A stretch of 64,000 nucleotides of DNA from PALSA-350 sp963834445 (GTDB taxonomy: Bacteria; Acidobacteriota; Terriglobia; Terriglobales; Acidobacteriaceae), in the NCBI GenBank assembly GCA_963834445.1, contig CAWIBU010000009.1, positions 744,001 through 808,000 of the forward strand, in the 5' to 3' direction. Both the position numbers and the translations under genes were made by a program. The notes under the pieces are model-generated. The model saw only the letters and a list, made by a program, of their open reading frames with translations. It made no database searches and was not told where the DNA came from. Shown piece by piece: positions 52,729 through 61,375 of the stretch. Numbering within the stretch: position 1 is the first letter of the stretch; each line of letters starts with the position of its first letter.

Positions 52729-53173
52729 GTAGCTGATGCAGCAGATCCGCAGTTGCAGCCAGCCGGACAGCATCCGCCGCTTTCCGGATCCAATCTGTGC
52801 GGCGGAGCCTCCGCATGAGTTCAGGCGAGTAGCCGTTCCGGTTGAAGGCTGCATGGATCGGAAGCTGAAGCAACAAGGTGGAGACCGCGCCGGCTGCGGT
52901 TGCAGCCACCATCACCCAGGCGATCCGCGGGTCGATGCCGGCCGGCACCCTGAAAGCAAGCCATACCTGGAGCACGAACCCAATGCACATCGGCGCTACC
53001 ACAAAGGCCTGGATCCGCGGCTGTTGCGCTCGGTGATAGGCCGGGAAAGCATCGCCGGGGATAAGATGCCAGGTCTGATAGTTGACGAAACGCTCCACGC
53101 AATTCGCGCCGAAGCAGTAGGCATTGAGGAGAACGATTGCGAGGACGAGTGCTTGCTGAAGGCGTGATTGCAT
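52715..53173 (-). CDS. DUF1772-like membrane protein
   Basis: The protein has 152 residues and four predicted membrane segments: 'ALVLAIVLLNAYCFGANCVE', 'AFVVAPMCIGFVLQVWLAF', 'IAWVMVAATAAGAVSTLLLQLPIH' and a C-terminal amphipathic part. 'QLPIHAAFNRNGYSPELMRRLRRTDWIRKAADAVRL' is the conserved N-x-L/RxxW-like region of DUF1772 (anthrone oxygenase-like) proteins. It starts 17 bp after the porin gene, so it is co-transcribed. Confidence 0.75.
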   Translation of the reverse strand: MQSRLQQALVLAIVLLNAYCFGANCVERFVNYQTWHLIPGDAFPAYHRAQQPRIQAFVVAPMCIGFVLQVWLAFRVPAGIDPRIAWVMVAATAAGAVSTLLLQLPIHAAFNRNGYSPELMRRLRRTDWIRKAADAVRLAATADLLHQLLSAH

Positions 53174-53190
53174 GACGGAACCCGCGCGGA

Positions 53191-54604
53191 TTAGAAGTTA
53201 TAGGTCAGCTGCGGAGAGATGAAGTTCAGGCTGTGCCCGGGCGGGCTCTGCTTGAGAAATTCACCAGCGAAGAAATGCTCGTAAGCCAGCGACCCGCTGA
53301 GATGCCGGCTGAACGCGTAATCAATCTCCTGCTGGATCTGCGTGCCGATAAATCTTGCGCTTGATTTTCCTGGGGCATGCGTGAGGATGCCGGCGATGTT
53401 GTAAACACCATCCTCTGTGGCTTGGCGCCAGAGGAGTTCGACGTTGGTGTTGGTGCTGGCTTTGCGGGTCAGGGCTGTCTTGAAGGTGGGACGCACAAGG
53501 ATAAGATTGTAGGGGCCGAGCAGAATACTCTGACTGAGAAAGTTCCCGTTGGGAAAGAGTGGGTTGAAGGTGCTCAGCGTGTTGTCGTGGACATGGTGAT
53601 CCCCGCTGAGCACGCCCCCGTCGAGTTCAGGGTGCGGGGCGAAGCGGGTGCGATGGAAGGTATAACCGGCGTGATAGCCCGTGCCCCAGGCTTCGATGTT
53701 GCCGCTTTTGAAACGTCCAAACTGAGCCGTGTATTCGAAGTCGTAGTCCCAGGTGGGAGTATGGGACCAGATACGGGCGCCGATCGTTTCTCGCTGCTCG
53801 CGGCCCGTGCCCTGCGCGTATCGCACCGACTTGTGGTCATAGCCAAGGTAGTAGAGATCGAAATTGGTGTGGAGTGGCGGAAGAGCCCGGCTTAGGTACA
53901 GCCCCCAAAGCTCTTCAGCGGGATTCGGTTCGTTGTCGAAGATACCGCTCTTCACCGCCGCGGGTCGCACAGCGAGGCCATCGCCGGTCCAATGTCCTGC
54001 GTGGAGCATAAGGCGAATACCATCGAACGGCTGCTCGACATTGAGGCCAGCCCCAGTGGCGATAAGGCGAGTGGAACCTAACGAGATCAGCTGGCGGCCG
54101 GCACGAACAGTAAGAGAATGATCTGACGCACGCAAGGGGGTGATATCGATCAGGCCCTGATTGAAGTCAAGCTTATCCTGGTCGATGCCGGGGCGTGGTC
54201 CGCCGTCACGACCGTTGATGAGGCCGCTATCGAGTTGGATAAAAGTACGAAAATGCTCAGAGAGGTGCAGGTCTGAGCTGAACAAATAGCGCTGCAGCAG
54301 GTAGCCGTTATCCGCGGGCTGCGCCCCGAAGGCGGGGTGGTCCTGATACTCGCCACGCTCGCGCACCTGTCCGGTGATCGAGAGGAAGCTGCTGTTGCCC
54401 AGCGGGATGTAATGCAAGCGGTCGCTCCAGTCTGTCTCCGAAGAGCGCGCAATCGCCGGCTGAGCGAGATAAGACCAGTCGATGTCCCACACCTGTGGCG
54501 TGTATGGGGGGGGGGTTCACCGTCTGAGCGGTAAGCCGATGACTGGCGCCCAATGCCGCCAACGCGCAGGTCGTCACGACGAAAAGAGAGGCTCGAGCGT
54601 TCAA
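53191..54604 (-). pseudogene. Alginate-export-type outer-membrane porin interrupted at a 10-C tract
   Basis: A TTG at 54604 (AAAGG upstream) starts a good signal peptide 'NARASLFVVTTCALAALGAS' and the frame reads '..LTAQTVNPPP' into ten consecutive C bases (G on the plus strand, 54506-54515). The mature barrel continues in another frame as 'YTPQVWDIDWSYLAQPAIAR' and 'LHYIPLGNSSFLSITGQVRERGEYQDHPAFG', to a C-terminal strand 'SLNFISPQLTYNF' (last residue Phe, typical for barrels). With 9 or 12 C the two parts join to about 470 residues. The family is Alginate_exp-like. It is either a phase-variable gene in the off state, a mutation, or a sequencing error in the homopolymer. Confidence 0.85.
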
Positions 54605-54622
54605 CGGTTGACCTTTCTAAAG

Positions 54623-54654
54623 GCCTCGCCCAGAGCGTTCACTCTGGGCGAGGC
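54623..54654. terminator. 13-bp perfect hairpin within the operon
   Basis: GCCTCGCCCAGAG and CTCTGGGCGAGGC form a perfect stem with a 6-base loop in the gap between the hydrolase gene and the porin gene. It may attenuate transcription into the porin or protect the 3' end of the upstream message. Confidence 0.7.
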
Positions 54655-54669
54655 AGCATGGAACCGCTA

Positions 54670-55263
54670 CTAGAGCTTGGAGATGACTTCGTCGGAGAGA
54701 ATTTGCTGAGCTTTGAGGCCGTCGGCACTGCCGAAGTCGTTTTCGAGCTCGGTGACGATCTGGTTGACCACGCTGACCGTCGCACCGAGGCTGCGCAGCC
54801 GATCGAAGGTGGTGCTGTCGCCGATCGCAGACATGGTGCCGCAGGCATCGGCGATGACGTTGACGTTGTAGCCAAGACGAACGGCATCCCGGGCCGCCCA
54901 GAACAGACAGATGTCGGTGGTGAGGCCCGCCAGTATCAAGTTGGTGCGGCCCGTGGCTTTCAGTGCGGCGACGAGTTCAGGTTGGTCGAAGCAGCTTAAA
55001 ATGCCGCCGCGCTTGAAGCGTGCGGCGAAGGCGTCGCGCGCGACCTCTTGAATCTCAGGCAGCGTGGGCCCTACATACTCCTCCATGGTGGTCGTAAGGA
55101 AGAGTGGCATGGAGAAGGTGACGCCCATGCGGGCGAGCACACGGCAGCTGGCGATGACTGTGGTCTTCGGCAGGCTCTTGACCCAATCGATGGTCATAGT
55201 CTGATGGTCGACAAGCAGGATGATGCTGTCGGAGGGTGAGAAACGAGGTGCGACGGTGGCCAT
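54670..55263 (-). CDS. Isochorismatase-family cysteine hydrolase (YcaC-like)
   Basis: The protein has 197 residues; AAGGAG precedes the ATG. Catalytic positions are visible: Asp in 'SIILLVDHQTMTI', Lys in 'AARFKRGGILSCFD' and Cys in 'LILAGLTTDICLFWAARDA'. The overall pattern 'VIADACGTMSAIGDSTTFDRLRSLGATVSVVNQIVTEL' is that of the YcaC group, whose substrates are largely unknown. First gene of the group controlled, presumably, from the palindrome 28 bp upstream of its start. Confidence 0.9.
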   Translation of the reverse strand: MATVAPRFSPSDSIILLVDHQTMTIDWVKSLPKTTVIASCRVLARMGVTFSMPLFLTTTMEEYVGPTLPEIQEVARDAFAARFKRGGILSCFDQPELVAALKATGRTNLILAGLTTDICLFWAARDAVRLGYNVNVIADACGTMSAIGDSTTFDRLRSLGATVSVVNQIVTELENDFGSADGLKAQQILSDEVISKL

Positions 55264-55290
55264 GAAAATCTCCTTGAGGATGGTTCAACT

Positions 55291-55306
55291 ATTTAGAATT
55301 CTAAAT
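55291..55306. promoter_or_regulatory. Perfect 16-bp palindrome, probable MarR operator
   Basis: ATTTAGAATTCTAAAT is a perfect, AT-rich palindrome in a GC-rich genome, placed 28 bp before the hydrolase start. Size and symmetry are those of MarR-family sites. The MarR gene lies at the far end of the same gene group. Confidence 0.75.
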
Positions 55307-55510
55307 GATTTCTAAGGAGTTGGATCAACAAGCGATTTCGATGGGACGGAAATAGGGCGACGCGTCACCTATCCGCCCAAGCTTTCCAAAGAAGTTGGGG
55401 ATCGCTATCGTGTGCCTAGAGTTACCCCACCCCGGAATTGAGGATGGCGAACCCGGTTTTGTAACGGAGTTTATGCCTGACAGTTCATGCGAGACTTGGC
55501 TCCACGCGTG

Positions 55511-56404
55511 CTAGTGACCCTCGCCTCTCTGCTCGAGGCCCGGATACCACCAACGCACGCAGAGAATCCGCGAGTGGACGCCCGGGGCGCTGTAAAAGCC
55601 GACGGTCCCGTTGGCGCGAACGAAGTAGACATCTCCGGGTTTCGCAGGATAGCGGCCCTCGACGCCATTGATGCCGCTTCCGGCAACCTGGTCTCCCTGT
55701 CCGCTCAAGACCTGATAAATCTCCTCTTGCCGCACATGATGGTGAGGAAAGTTAGTGCCGCCTGGGTCGATCTCCATGAGAAAGAGGCTGGTGACTACAC
55801 GGCCCGCCTTAATGCGCCCATCCGGGCCAGTAACGTCTTCCAGCAGGAGGCGGTAGTGAGTTGATTCCGGATGCCCGTTGACAAGCTGCAGAGGCACATT
55901 TTCGATGTTGTCTTTGCGGGCATGTGGGGGTAATGGGGGAGCATCGTATCCCTTGGTGCTGAAGCCCATGACGATCACAAGCAGAGGCGCAGTCGATTTG
56001 TTTGTCAACGCATGCGCAACGGTGGCGGGAATGTAGAGAAAATCTTCTTTCCTTAAAGTCACCTCTTCAGAGCCGTAACGCGCCGAGCCGCTGCCATCCA
56101 CAACGACGTAGATCTGGTCCTCTTGTTTGTACTGAACCGCAGTGCAGGAGCCGTTGGGATCTACGACCGCTTCGCCGTAGCGGGCCAAACCGCTTCCTCG
56201 AAGTTGGGGAGCTCCCTCCCCAAAGAACGGCTTGTAATGACAGGTTGCCGTGGTTAGGTCGGACGTTTTCTCCGGCGAGGTGTTCGCATCCGCGTGCAGA
56301 AATGTAGGATCGACCTTATGCTCCTGGCCATGAAGCAAAGGCGAATTGGAAGCGGCAGCGAGAAAGACGATGAAGGCGGCGGCATGCCGCTTGCTGAAAT
56401 GCAT
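55511..56404 (-). CDS. Exported bicupin protein
   Basis: The protein has 297 residues with a signal peptide (HAAAFIVFLAAASNSPLLHG). Two cupin barrels follow. The first contains 'YKQEDQIYVVVDGSGSARYGSEEVTLRKEDFLYIPATVAHALTNKSTAPLLVIVMG'. The second contains 'GGTNFPHHHVRQEEIYQVLSGQGDQVAG' and 'PGDVYFVRANGTVGFYSAPG'. The second has the metal set HHH...E. The first lacks one or two His, so it may be structural. Probably periplasmic. The substrate is unknown. Confidence 0.85.
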   Translation of the reverse strand: MHFSKRHAAAFIVFLAAASNSPLLHGQEHKVDPTFLHADANTSPEKTSDLTTATCHYKPFFGEGAPQLRGSGLARYGEAVVDPNGSCTAVQYKQEDQIYVVVDGSGSARYGSEEVTLRKEDFLYIPATVAHALTNKSTAPLLVIVMGFSTKGYDAPPLPPHARKDNIENVPLQLVNGHPESTHYRLLLEDVTGPDGRIKAGRVVTSLFLMEIDPGGTNFPHHHVRQEEIYQVLSGQGDQVAGSGINGVEGRYPAKPGDVYFVRANGTVGFYSAPGVHSRILCVRWWYPGLEQRGEGH

Positions 56405-56656
56405 ATCTTGATTCCTTTAGTGGTCTACAGTGAGCTGTGGGTCAAACAACTGGTAACAGCTGGCGACAGACAAACATGGCGCTCACTACCTACGGATGAC
56501 CGTCGCGTTTCTGCTCCATAATACGGCGTGGTGCCTGTCACCGGCCGAGTTCGGCGCGGCTAGGTTTAAGTGCTCCATTTAAGATGTTTGCATGGGTGCT
56601 GGGAGAACCAAATACCTGACCCGTCTTTTTGGGTTGCAAAACGCCGCTCCGACTTT

Positions 56657-58003
56657 ATGAGAAAGCCAATCGAGATTGCAGCCGGGTCGGGCGATTCATC
56701 GTCGCTCCTGACCCGGCGTGAAATGCTGGGGGTCACCGGTATAGCGGGTTTGGCTGCTTTGACCGGCTTCGCTCCCAAGGCTGCCTCGCAGTCAACGCCG
56801 GCTCCGCAAAAGCGGCCTCGTATCGCTTGCCTCGTAAGCTATTGGGGCCTCCCAACCTCGCATGCGGACTGGATCATTAATAAGCTGCTGGACGGCTATT
56901 GGTGGCACGGCGCCCACACTCCTTCGCGCGTGGATGTGGTTTCGGTTTACATCCACCAGTTCGACACCAGCTTACTGGGACAAAAGGTTTGCAAAGCAAA
57001 AAGTATTCCAATCTACAAAACCGTCGCCGAGACAGTGACACTTGGCGGCAGCGAACTTGCCGTCGATGGTGTCGTCATTGTCTGCGAACATGGAAACTAT
57101 CCGACTGATCTCAAGGGACACTGGCTGTTGCCGCGATGGTGGATGTACCAACAGGTCATGCGTGTCTTTGAGCAGAGCAATCGCTCCGTGCCCGTGTTTA
57201 ACGACAAGCACCTCTCCTACAACTGGGACGACGCCAAGTGGATGTTCGACAAATCCCGTGAACTTGGCTTTCCTCTCACCGGAGGATCTTCCATACCAAC
57301 CTACTTCCGCAAGCCCGAGATCGAGCTCGCTGTCGATACACCGATCAGAAACTCAATCGTGGTGGGAGACGCCCCGGATGAAGGGGCGATCTTTCATTGT
57401 GTTGACGTACTGCAGGCCTTTGTCGATCGCCGCAAGGGCGGTGAGACGGGCGTCCAGTCCGTGCAGTCGATTCGCGGGCGTGAAGCCTGGAACTGGGTCG
57501 AGCGCACTCCCTGGGCAAACAACCTGCTCGAGAGGGTGCGAAGAAATTTTGACCTGAAGCCGCGATATTTTCGCGAGGGTAAACAATCGAATGTCTGCAT
57601 CGTGGAGTATAACGATGGCACGAACGCTGCCGTTATCTCCGGCACTGGTGTCGGCTGGACCTACGCGGCGGACATCGAAGGACAAAAAGATCCGGCCATC
57701 GTCTCTATGCTGGGCTTCCCTGGGCCCGTCTCGCAATACCACGCTGCCAATGCCCACGAGCACTGGATTACGGAGATGATGCTCACACATAAAGAACCAT
57801 TCCATGCCGAGCGGCTTCTTCTCTCCACCGGCATTGTGAATTACTACATGGATTCAAACTGGCAAGATGGTCGATACTCCGCCGTCGGCCGCCGCATGGA
57901 GACACCGTACTTGAATATGACCTATCACTCGACGCACGGGCCGCTCTTTGAGACGGGGCCGCGTCCTCCGGACACTCCGTACATTCGGGGATTTACGTCG
58001 TAG
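56657..58003 (+). CDS. Tat-exported protein of unknown function, 448 aa
   Basis: The start is the ATG at 56657; the in-frame ATG at 56570 gives a leader unlike a signal. A twin-arginine leader 'LLTRREMLGVTGIAGLAALTGFAP' is followed by 'RIACLVSYWGLPTSHADWIINKLLDGYWWHGAHTPSRVDVVSVYIHQ' and 'SELAVDGVVIVCEHGNYPTDLKGHWLLPRWWMYQQVMRVFE'. Later: 'RNSIVVGDAPDEGAIFHCVDVLQAFVDRRKGGETGVQSVQSIRG'. The layout recalls uncharacterised Tat proteins related to sugar oxidoreductase clusters in Acidobacteria and Planctomycetes. No catalytic motif can be named. Confidence 0.75.
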   Translation: MRKPIEIAAGSGDSSSLLTRREMLGVTGIAGLAALTGFAPKAASQSTPAPQKRPRIACLVSYWGLPTSHADWIINKLLDGYWWHGAHTPSRVDVVSVYIHQFDTSLLGQKVCKAKSIPIYKTVAETVTLGGSELAVDGVVIVCEHGNYPTDLKGHWLLPRWWMYQQVMRVFEQSNRSVPVFNDKHLSYNWDDAKWMFDKSRELGFPLTGGSSIPTYFRKPEIELAVDTPIRNSIVVGDAPDEGAIFHCVDVLQAFVDRRKGGETGVQSVQSIRGREAWNWVERTPWANNLLERVRRNFDLKPRYFREGKQSNVCIVEYNDGTNAAVISGTGVGWTYAADIEGQKDPAIVSMLGFPGPVSQYHAANAHEHWITEMMLTHKEPFHAERLLLSTGIVNYYMDSNWQDGRYSAVGRRMETPYLNMTYHSTHGPLFETGPRPPDTPYIRGFTS

Positions 58004-58162
58004 GCGCAGCCAGGCAGCATCCGCCAGGTTGGGCCATGCAACCTGATTTTCCATAAGGAACCGATTGGGCTGGATCTACTGGCTAAAGTTTCCACCGTGC
58101 CAGGTAATCGAAGCGCGTAGCCCAGACGCATAAACTCCATCCTGACCATGACTGAAGCGTCG

Positions 58163-58273
58163 TTACGGTAGATAGAGCCGTACCAACCACACGATAAGGA
58201 GTAGCGCGATGATCGCGCCTATGACGTGGACAATCCAATCGCCAGCGGTCTTTGGTTTCCCGAAATTAAACAC
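58163..58273 (-). CDS. Possible 36-residue membrane protein
   Basis: A GTG at 58273 opens a short frame: 'VFNFGKPKTAGDWIVHVIGA' followed by 'IIALLLIVWLVRLYLP', ending with TAA at 58163. The hydrophobic half and short basic end are those of small single-span membrane proteins. No ribosome site is evident. Too short for confident assignment. Confidence 0.35.
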   Translation of the reverse strand: MFNFGKPKTAGDWIVHVIGAIIALLLIVWLVRLYLP

Positions 58274-58897
58274 CCGGCGATGGTAGCACTCTGGTCGTTT
58301 TGTGCCGGGTAAAAGCAATGTAGCGGCAATTTGCCGACAGCACCCCCGAAAAGGAAGTTACTAAAAACGAGACTTTGAACGCCGTCGAGCAACTGCCTTT
58401 CTGCTCGTGACAGCCATGCAACCTAATGGCGCTGCAGGCAGCGATTGACGTCGTTGAATCATCACCCTGCGCCGCGCCAATTCGATTTTCGAGATCTGTA
58501 GCCTTAAAACTGTAAATCTGGCGCCTGGTGGTGGACACGGCCGCGCTCGGAGGACTAGCGGCCGGGCCGGCAAGATGGCCAATTTATTTGGCCGCCTTGG
58601 CCACCTTCCCAGAAACAAAGTACTTACGAACCACGTCAACACATCGTGAAGTGCACTCAAAGGTAACAAAGCCGCAAAAGATGCATTACGGATTGCACTA
58701 TTTACAGTATGGAAACGCCATCTGTACGATGTTGGTGGTCGATCCGTCTGTATATACGTGGCGGCTTCGCTGACGAGTGGAGGGAGCCCCACATTCCCGG
58801 GGTCCCCAGCTGCGTAGCTGCTGGGGTGGATTCATGCGGGGGAGCAGGGCTTCAGCGCTCCCGTAAGACTCCAACACGATCCCGCGCTTGAGCGCTG
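58274..58897. other. Intergenic region without a recognisable gene
   Basis: Several short frames overlap on both strands, but none has a plausible start, ribosome site and domain. Around 58806-58875 an imperfect repeat 'CCCCAGCTGCGTAGCTGCTGGGG' makes a hairpin close to the following gene, possibly a terminator or leader structure. Confidence 0.45.
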
Positions 58898-61375
58898 ATG
58901 TCGGTGCGCAGAAGTTTGCTATTGGAACCGGAGCCGTCGCCGCAAGTAACGGCGATTCCAGCATGCAGAACTAGGGTGCAGAACAGGGTGCAGAAATACT
59001 CGAGGCGTTCGCTTGCACGATGGATAGGCTGCGCGGCTCTCGCCTTGGCGGCGATCGACGGCGCACGCGCGCAGAGCGATGGTTTCGAGACCATCGTGAA
59101 GCCAGTCATCCAGCAGAACTGCAGCGCCTGCCACAACGCGACTGCCATGACCGGCGGCCTGGATCTGACCCGGTTTCTCAAGCAGTCGAGTTCCGAAGCT
59201 CTCAAAGACCGGGAAGTTTGGGAAAAAGTCATCCTCAAACTGAAGGCGGGAGCAATGCCGCCACCGGGAATGCCCCGGCCGCCGGCTGAGAAGCTGGCCG
59301 CAGTCAGCCAATGGCTCGAGCAACAGTACGAAACCGCGGATGCCAACGCCAAGCCAGAGCCGGGAACCATCACTGTCCGGCGGCTGAACCGCGATGAGTA
59401 CACCAACACCATTCGCGACCTTCTGGCCGTGAATCTCGATGCGGCCGCGGATTTCCCTCCCGACCCGTACGCCTACGGTTTTGACGATATAGGCGACGCG
59501 CTTTCTCTTTCCCCGGCACTGACGGAAATGTATCTCAAGGCTGCCCAACGGACGGCCAGGGCCGCCATCCCGCTGACCCCGCCGGAAACCGGAGTCTCGA
59601 TCAAGTACGACGCCGTATCGATCCGCCAGAGCAAGCACATGCACATCCAGACAGTGCATCCGTTTCCGGTGGAGGCGGACTATACCCTGCGCATGGCCTG
59701 GGACCAACAGGTGCCGGTGGGAACCGTGCTGACTGCGCATATTTTTCTAGATGGCAGGGAAGTGATCAAGCGAACCTTCGCCTTCACCACGACTCAGGAA
59801 CGCGCCGTCTCCGCCCCAAAACTTCACGTCACGCAGGGGCCGCACAAGATCGAAGCCCTGATGGAAGTGGTGTCGGAAGTTGCGCCAAAAGTTGCGCCGC
59901 AAGTGGCGCCCGATTCCAAACAGCAGCCGAAGCCGTCTCACCCGGCCCTTCCTTACCCAACCTCTCTCGAAGTGATCGGCCCCTACAAACCGATTCCGCT
60001 GCAACAGACCCCCAGCTATCAGCGCATCTTCTTTAAGGGACCGCCCCGCGGCCAGCAGGATGCCTATACCCGCGAGATACTGCAGCGGCTCGCCTACCGC
60101 GCCTATCGTCGGCCGGTAACCAAAGCGGAAGTAGACCAGCTGGTGAATCTGACCAGGCTTGTTCATCGCCACGGTGGCGGATTCAACGAAGGCATTCAGA
60201 TCGCGCTTGAGGGCATCCTCATGTCGCCCAATTTCCTCTTCCGCATTGAGCGCGACCCTGCCGGAGAAGCCTCCCATCCGGTCAGCGATTACGAATTGGC
60301 ATCCCGGCTCTCCTATTTTCTGTGGAGCAGCATGCCCGACGATCAGCTCCTGTCGCTGGCCGCGAAGGGGCAACTACACGATCCTGAAGTCTTGCATGTC
60401 CAGACCCGCCGCATGCTGGCCGATGCCAGGGCCGGCGCGCTCGCGACCAACTTTGCCGGTGAATGGCTGGGAACCCGCAATCTGAATTTTGAAGGCCCCG
60501 ATGCCAAGGCCTTTCCCCAATACGACGTCGAATTGCGCGACGCCATGCAGACCGAGACGCAGATGTTTTTCCAGTCCATCGTCGCCGAAGACCGCAGCAT
60601 TCTCGACTTTCTGACTGGCAAATATACGTTTGTCAATGAGCGCCTGGCGAAGTTGTATGGAATCCCAGGTGTCCACGGCCGCGACTTTCGCCGCGTAGAT
60701 CTCGATGGAACCGAGCGCAGCGGAATCCTGACCCAGGCCAGCGTGCTCACGATTACTTCTTACCCCACCCGCACCTCGCCGACGATTCGGGGCAAGTGGA
60801 TCCTCACCAATATCCTGAATACTCCGCCACCGGAACCGCCGGCGAATGTGCCTGCGCTGGCCACTTCCAAAGAAGATGGCAAGCATACTTCGATTCGTGC
60901 GCGCCTCGAAATGCATCGCGCCAATCCCGTGTGTGCTTCCTGCCATAGCGGGATGGATCCCCTTGGTTTTGCGCTTGAGAACTACGACGCCATCGGCAAC
61001 TGGAGAACAGCCGTCGACGGACTCCCGGTGGATGCCTCTGGGCTATTGCCGGACGGGACGAAATTTTCTGGCGCCGGCCAGTTGAAGACCCTGCTCATGG
61101 CCCAGTCGCCAAAATTCGTCGATTGCCTCACGGAAAAACTTCTCACCTATGCCCTTGGCCGCGGACTGGAATCGAGTGACCGTCCTGCGGTGAAGAAGAT
61201 CGAGCTTGCCGTCGAGAAAAACGGATACCGCTTTTCCGCCCTGGTCGACGGCATCGTCAACAGTGCTCCCTTTCAGATGAGACACGCGCAAACCGTGCGC
61301 CCTGACAATAACCAGAGGGCTAAAATCTTAGAACCGAACAATTCCGCATCTGCTTCCCGAAGGAGTGGCCAGTGA
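58898..61375 (+). CDS. DUF1587/DUF1592/DUF1588/DUF1585 c-type cytochrome protein
   Basis: The protein has 825 residues from an ATG at 58898; GTG starts around 58978 are possible and would put the signal-like segment 'RWIGCAALALAAIDGARA' closer to the N-terminus. Haem motif 1 is 'NCSACHN' near residue 72, in a planctomycete-type cytochrome c domain. Then 'RRLNRDEYTNTIRDLLAV' (DUF1587), 'YRAYRRPVTKAEVDQL' and 'DYELASRLSYFLWSSMPDDQL' (DUF1592), 'RSGILTQASVLTITSYPTRTSPTIRGKWIL' plus haem motif 2 'NPVCASCHSGMDPLGFALENYD' (DUF1588) and a DUF1585 tail. Secreted redox protein, coupled to the following DUF1552 gene, with which it always seems to pair. Confidence 0.93.
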   Translation: MSVRRSLLLEPEPSPQVTAIPACRTRVQNRVQKYSRRSLARWIGCAALALAAIDGARAQSDGFETIVKPVIQQNCSACHNATAMTGGLDLTRFLKQSSSEALKDREVWEKVILKLKAGAMPPPGMPRPPAEKLAAVSQWLEQQYETADANAKPEPGTITVRRLNRDEYTNTIRDLLAVNLDAAADFPPDPYAYGFDDIGDALSLSPALTEMYLKAAQRTARAAIPLTPPETGVSIKYDAVSIRQSKHMHIQTVHPFPVEADYTLRMAWDQQVPVGTVLTAHIFLDGREVIKRTFAFTTTQERAVSAPKLHVTQGPHKIEALMEVVSEVAPKVAPQVAPDSKQQPKPSHPALPYPTSLEVIGPYKPIPLQQTPSYQRIFFKGPPRGQQDAYTREILQRLAYRAYRRPVTKAEVDQLVNLTRLVHRHGGGFNEGIQIALEGILMSPNFLFRIERDPAGEASHPVSDYELASRLSYFLWSSMPDDQLLSLAAKGQLHDPEVLHVQTRRMLADARAGALATNFAGEWLGTRNLNFEGPDAKAFPQYDVELRDAMQTETQMFFQSIVAEDRSILDFLTGKYTFVNERLAKLYGIPGVHGRDFRRVDLDGTERSGILTQASVLTITSYPTRTSPTIRGKWILTNILNTPPPEPPANVPALATSKEDGKHTSIRARLEMHRANPVCASCHSGMDPLGFALENYDAIGNWRTAVDGLPVDASGLLPDGTKFSGAGQLKTLLMAQSPKFVDCLTEKLLTYALGRGLESSDRPAVKKIELAVEKNGYRFSALVDGIVNSAPFQMRHAQTVRPDNNQRAKILEPNNSASASRRSGQ

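Noticed and set aside
58266..58792. Overlapping short frames of 80-140 codons
   Set aside because: They contradict each other on both strands and show no start signals or domains; treated as non-coding.
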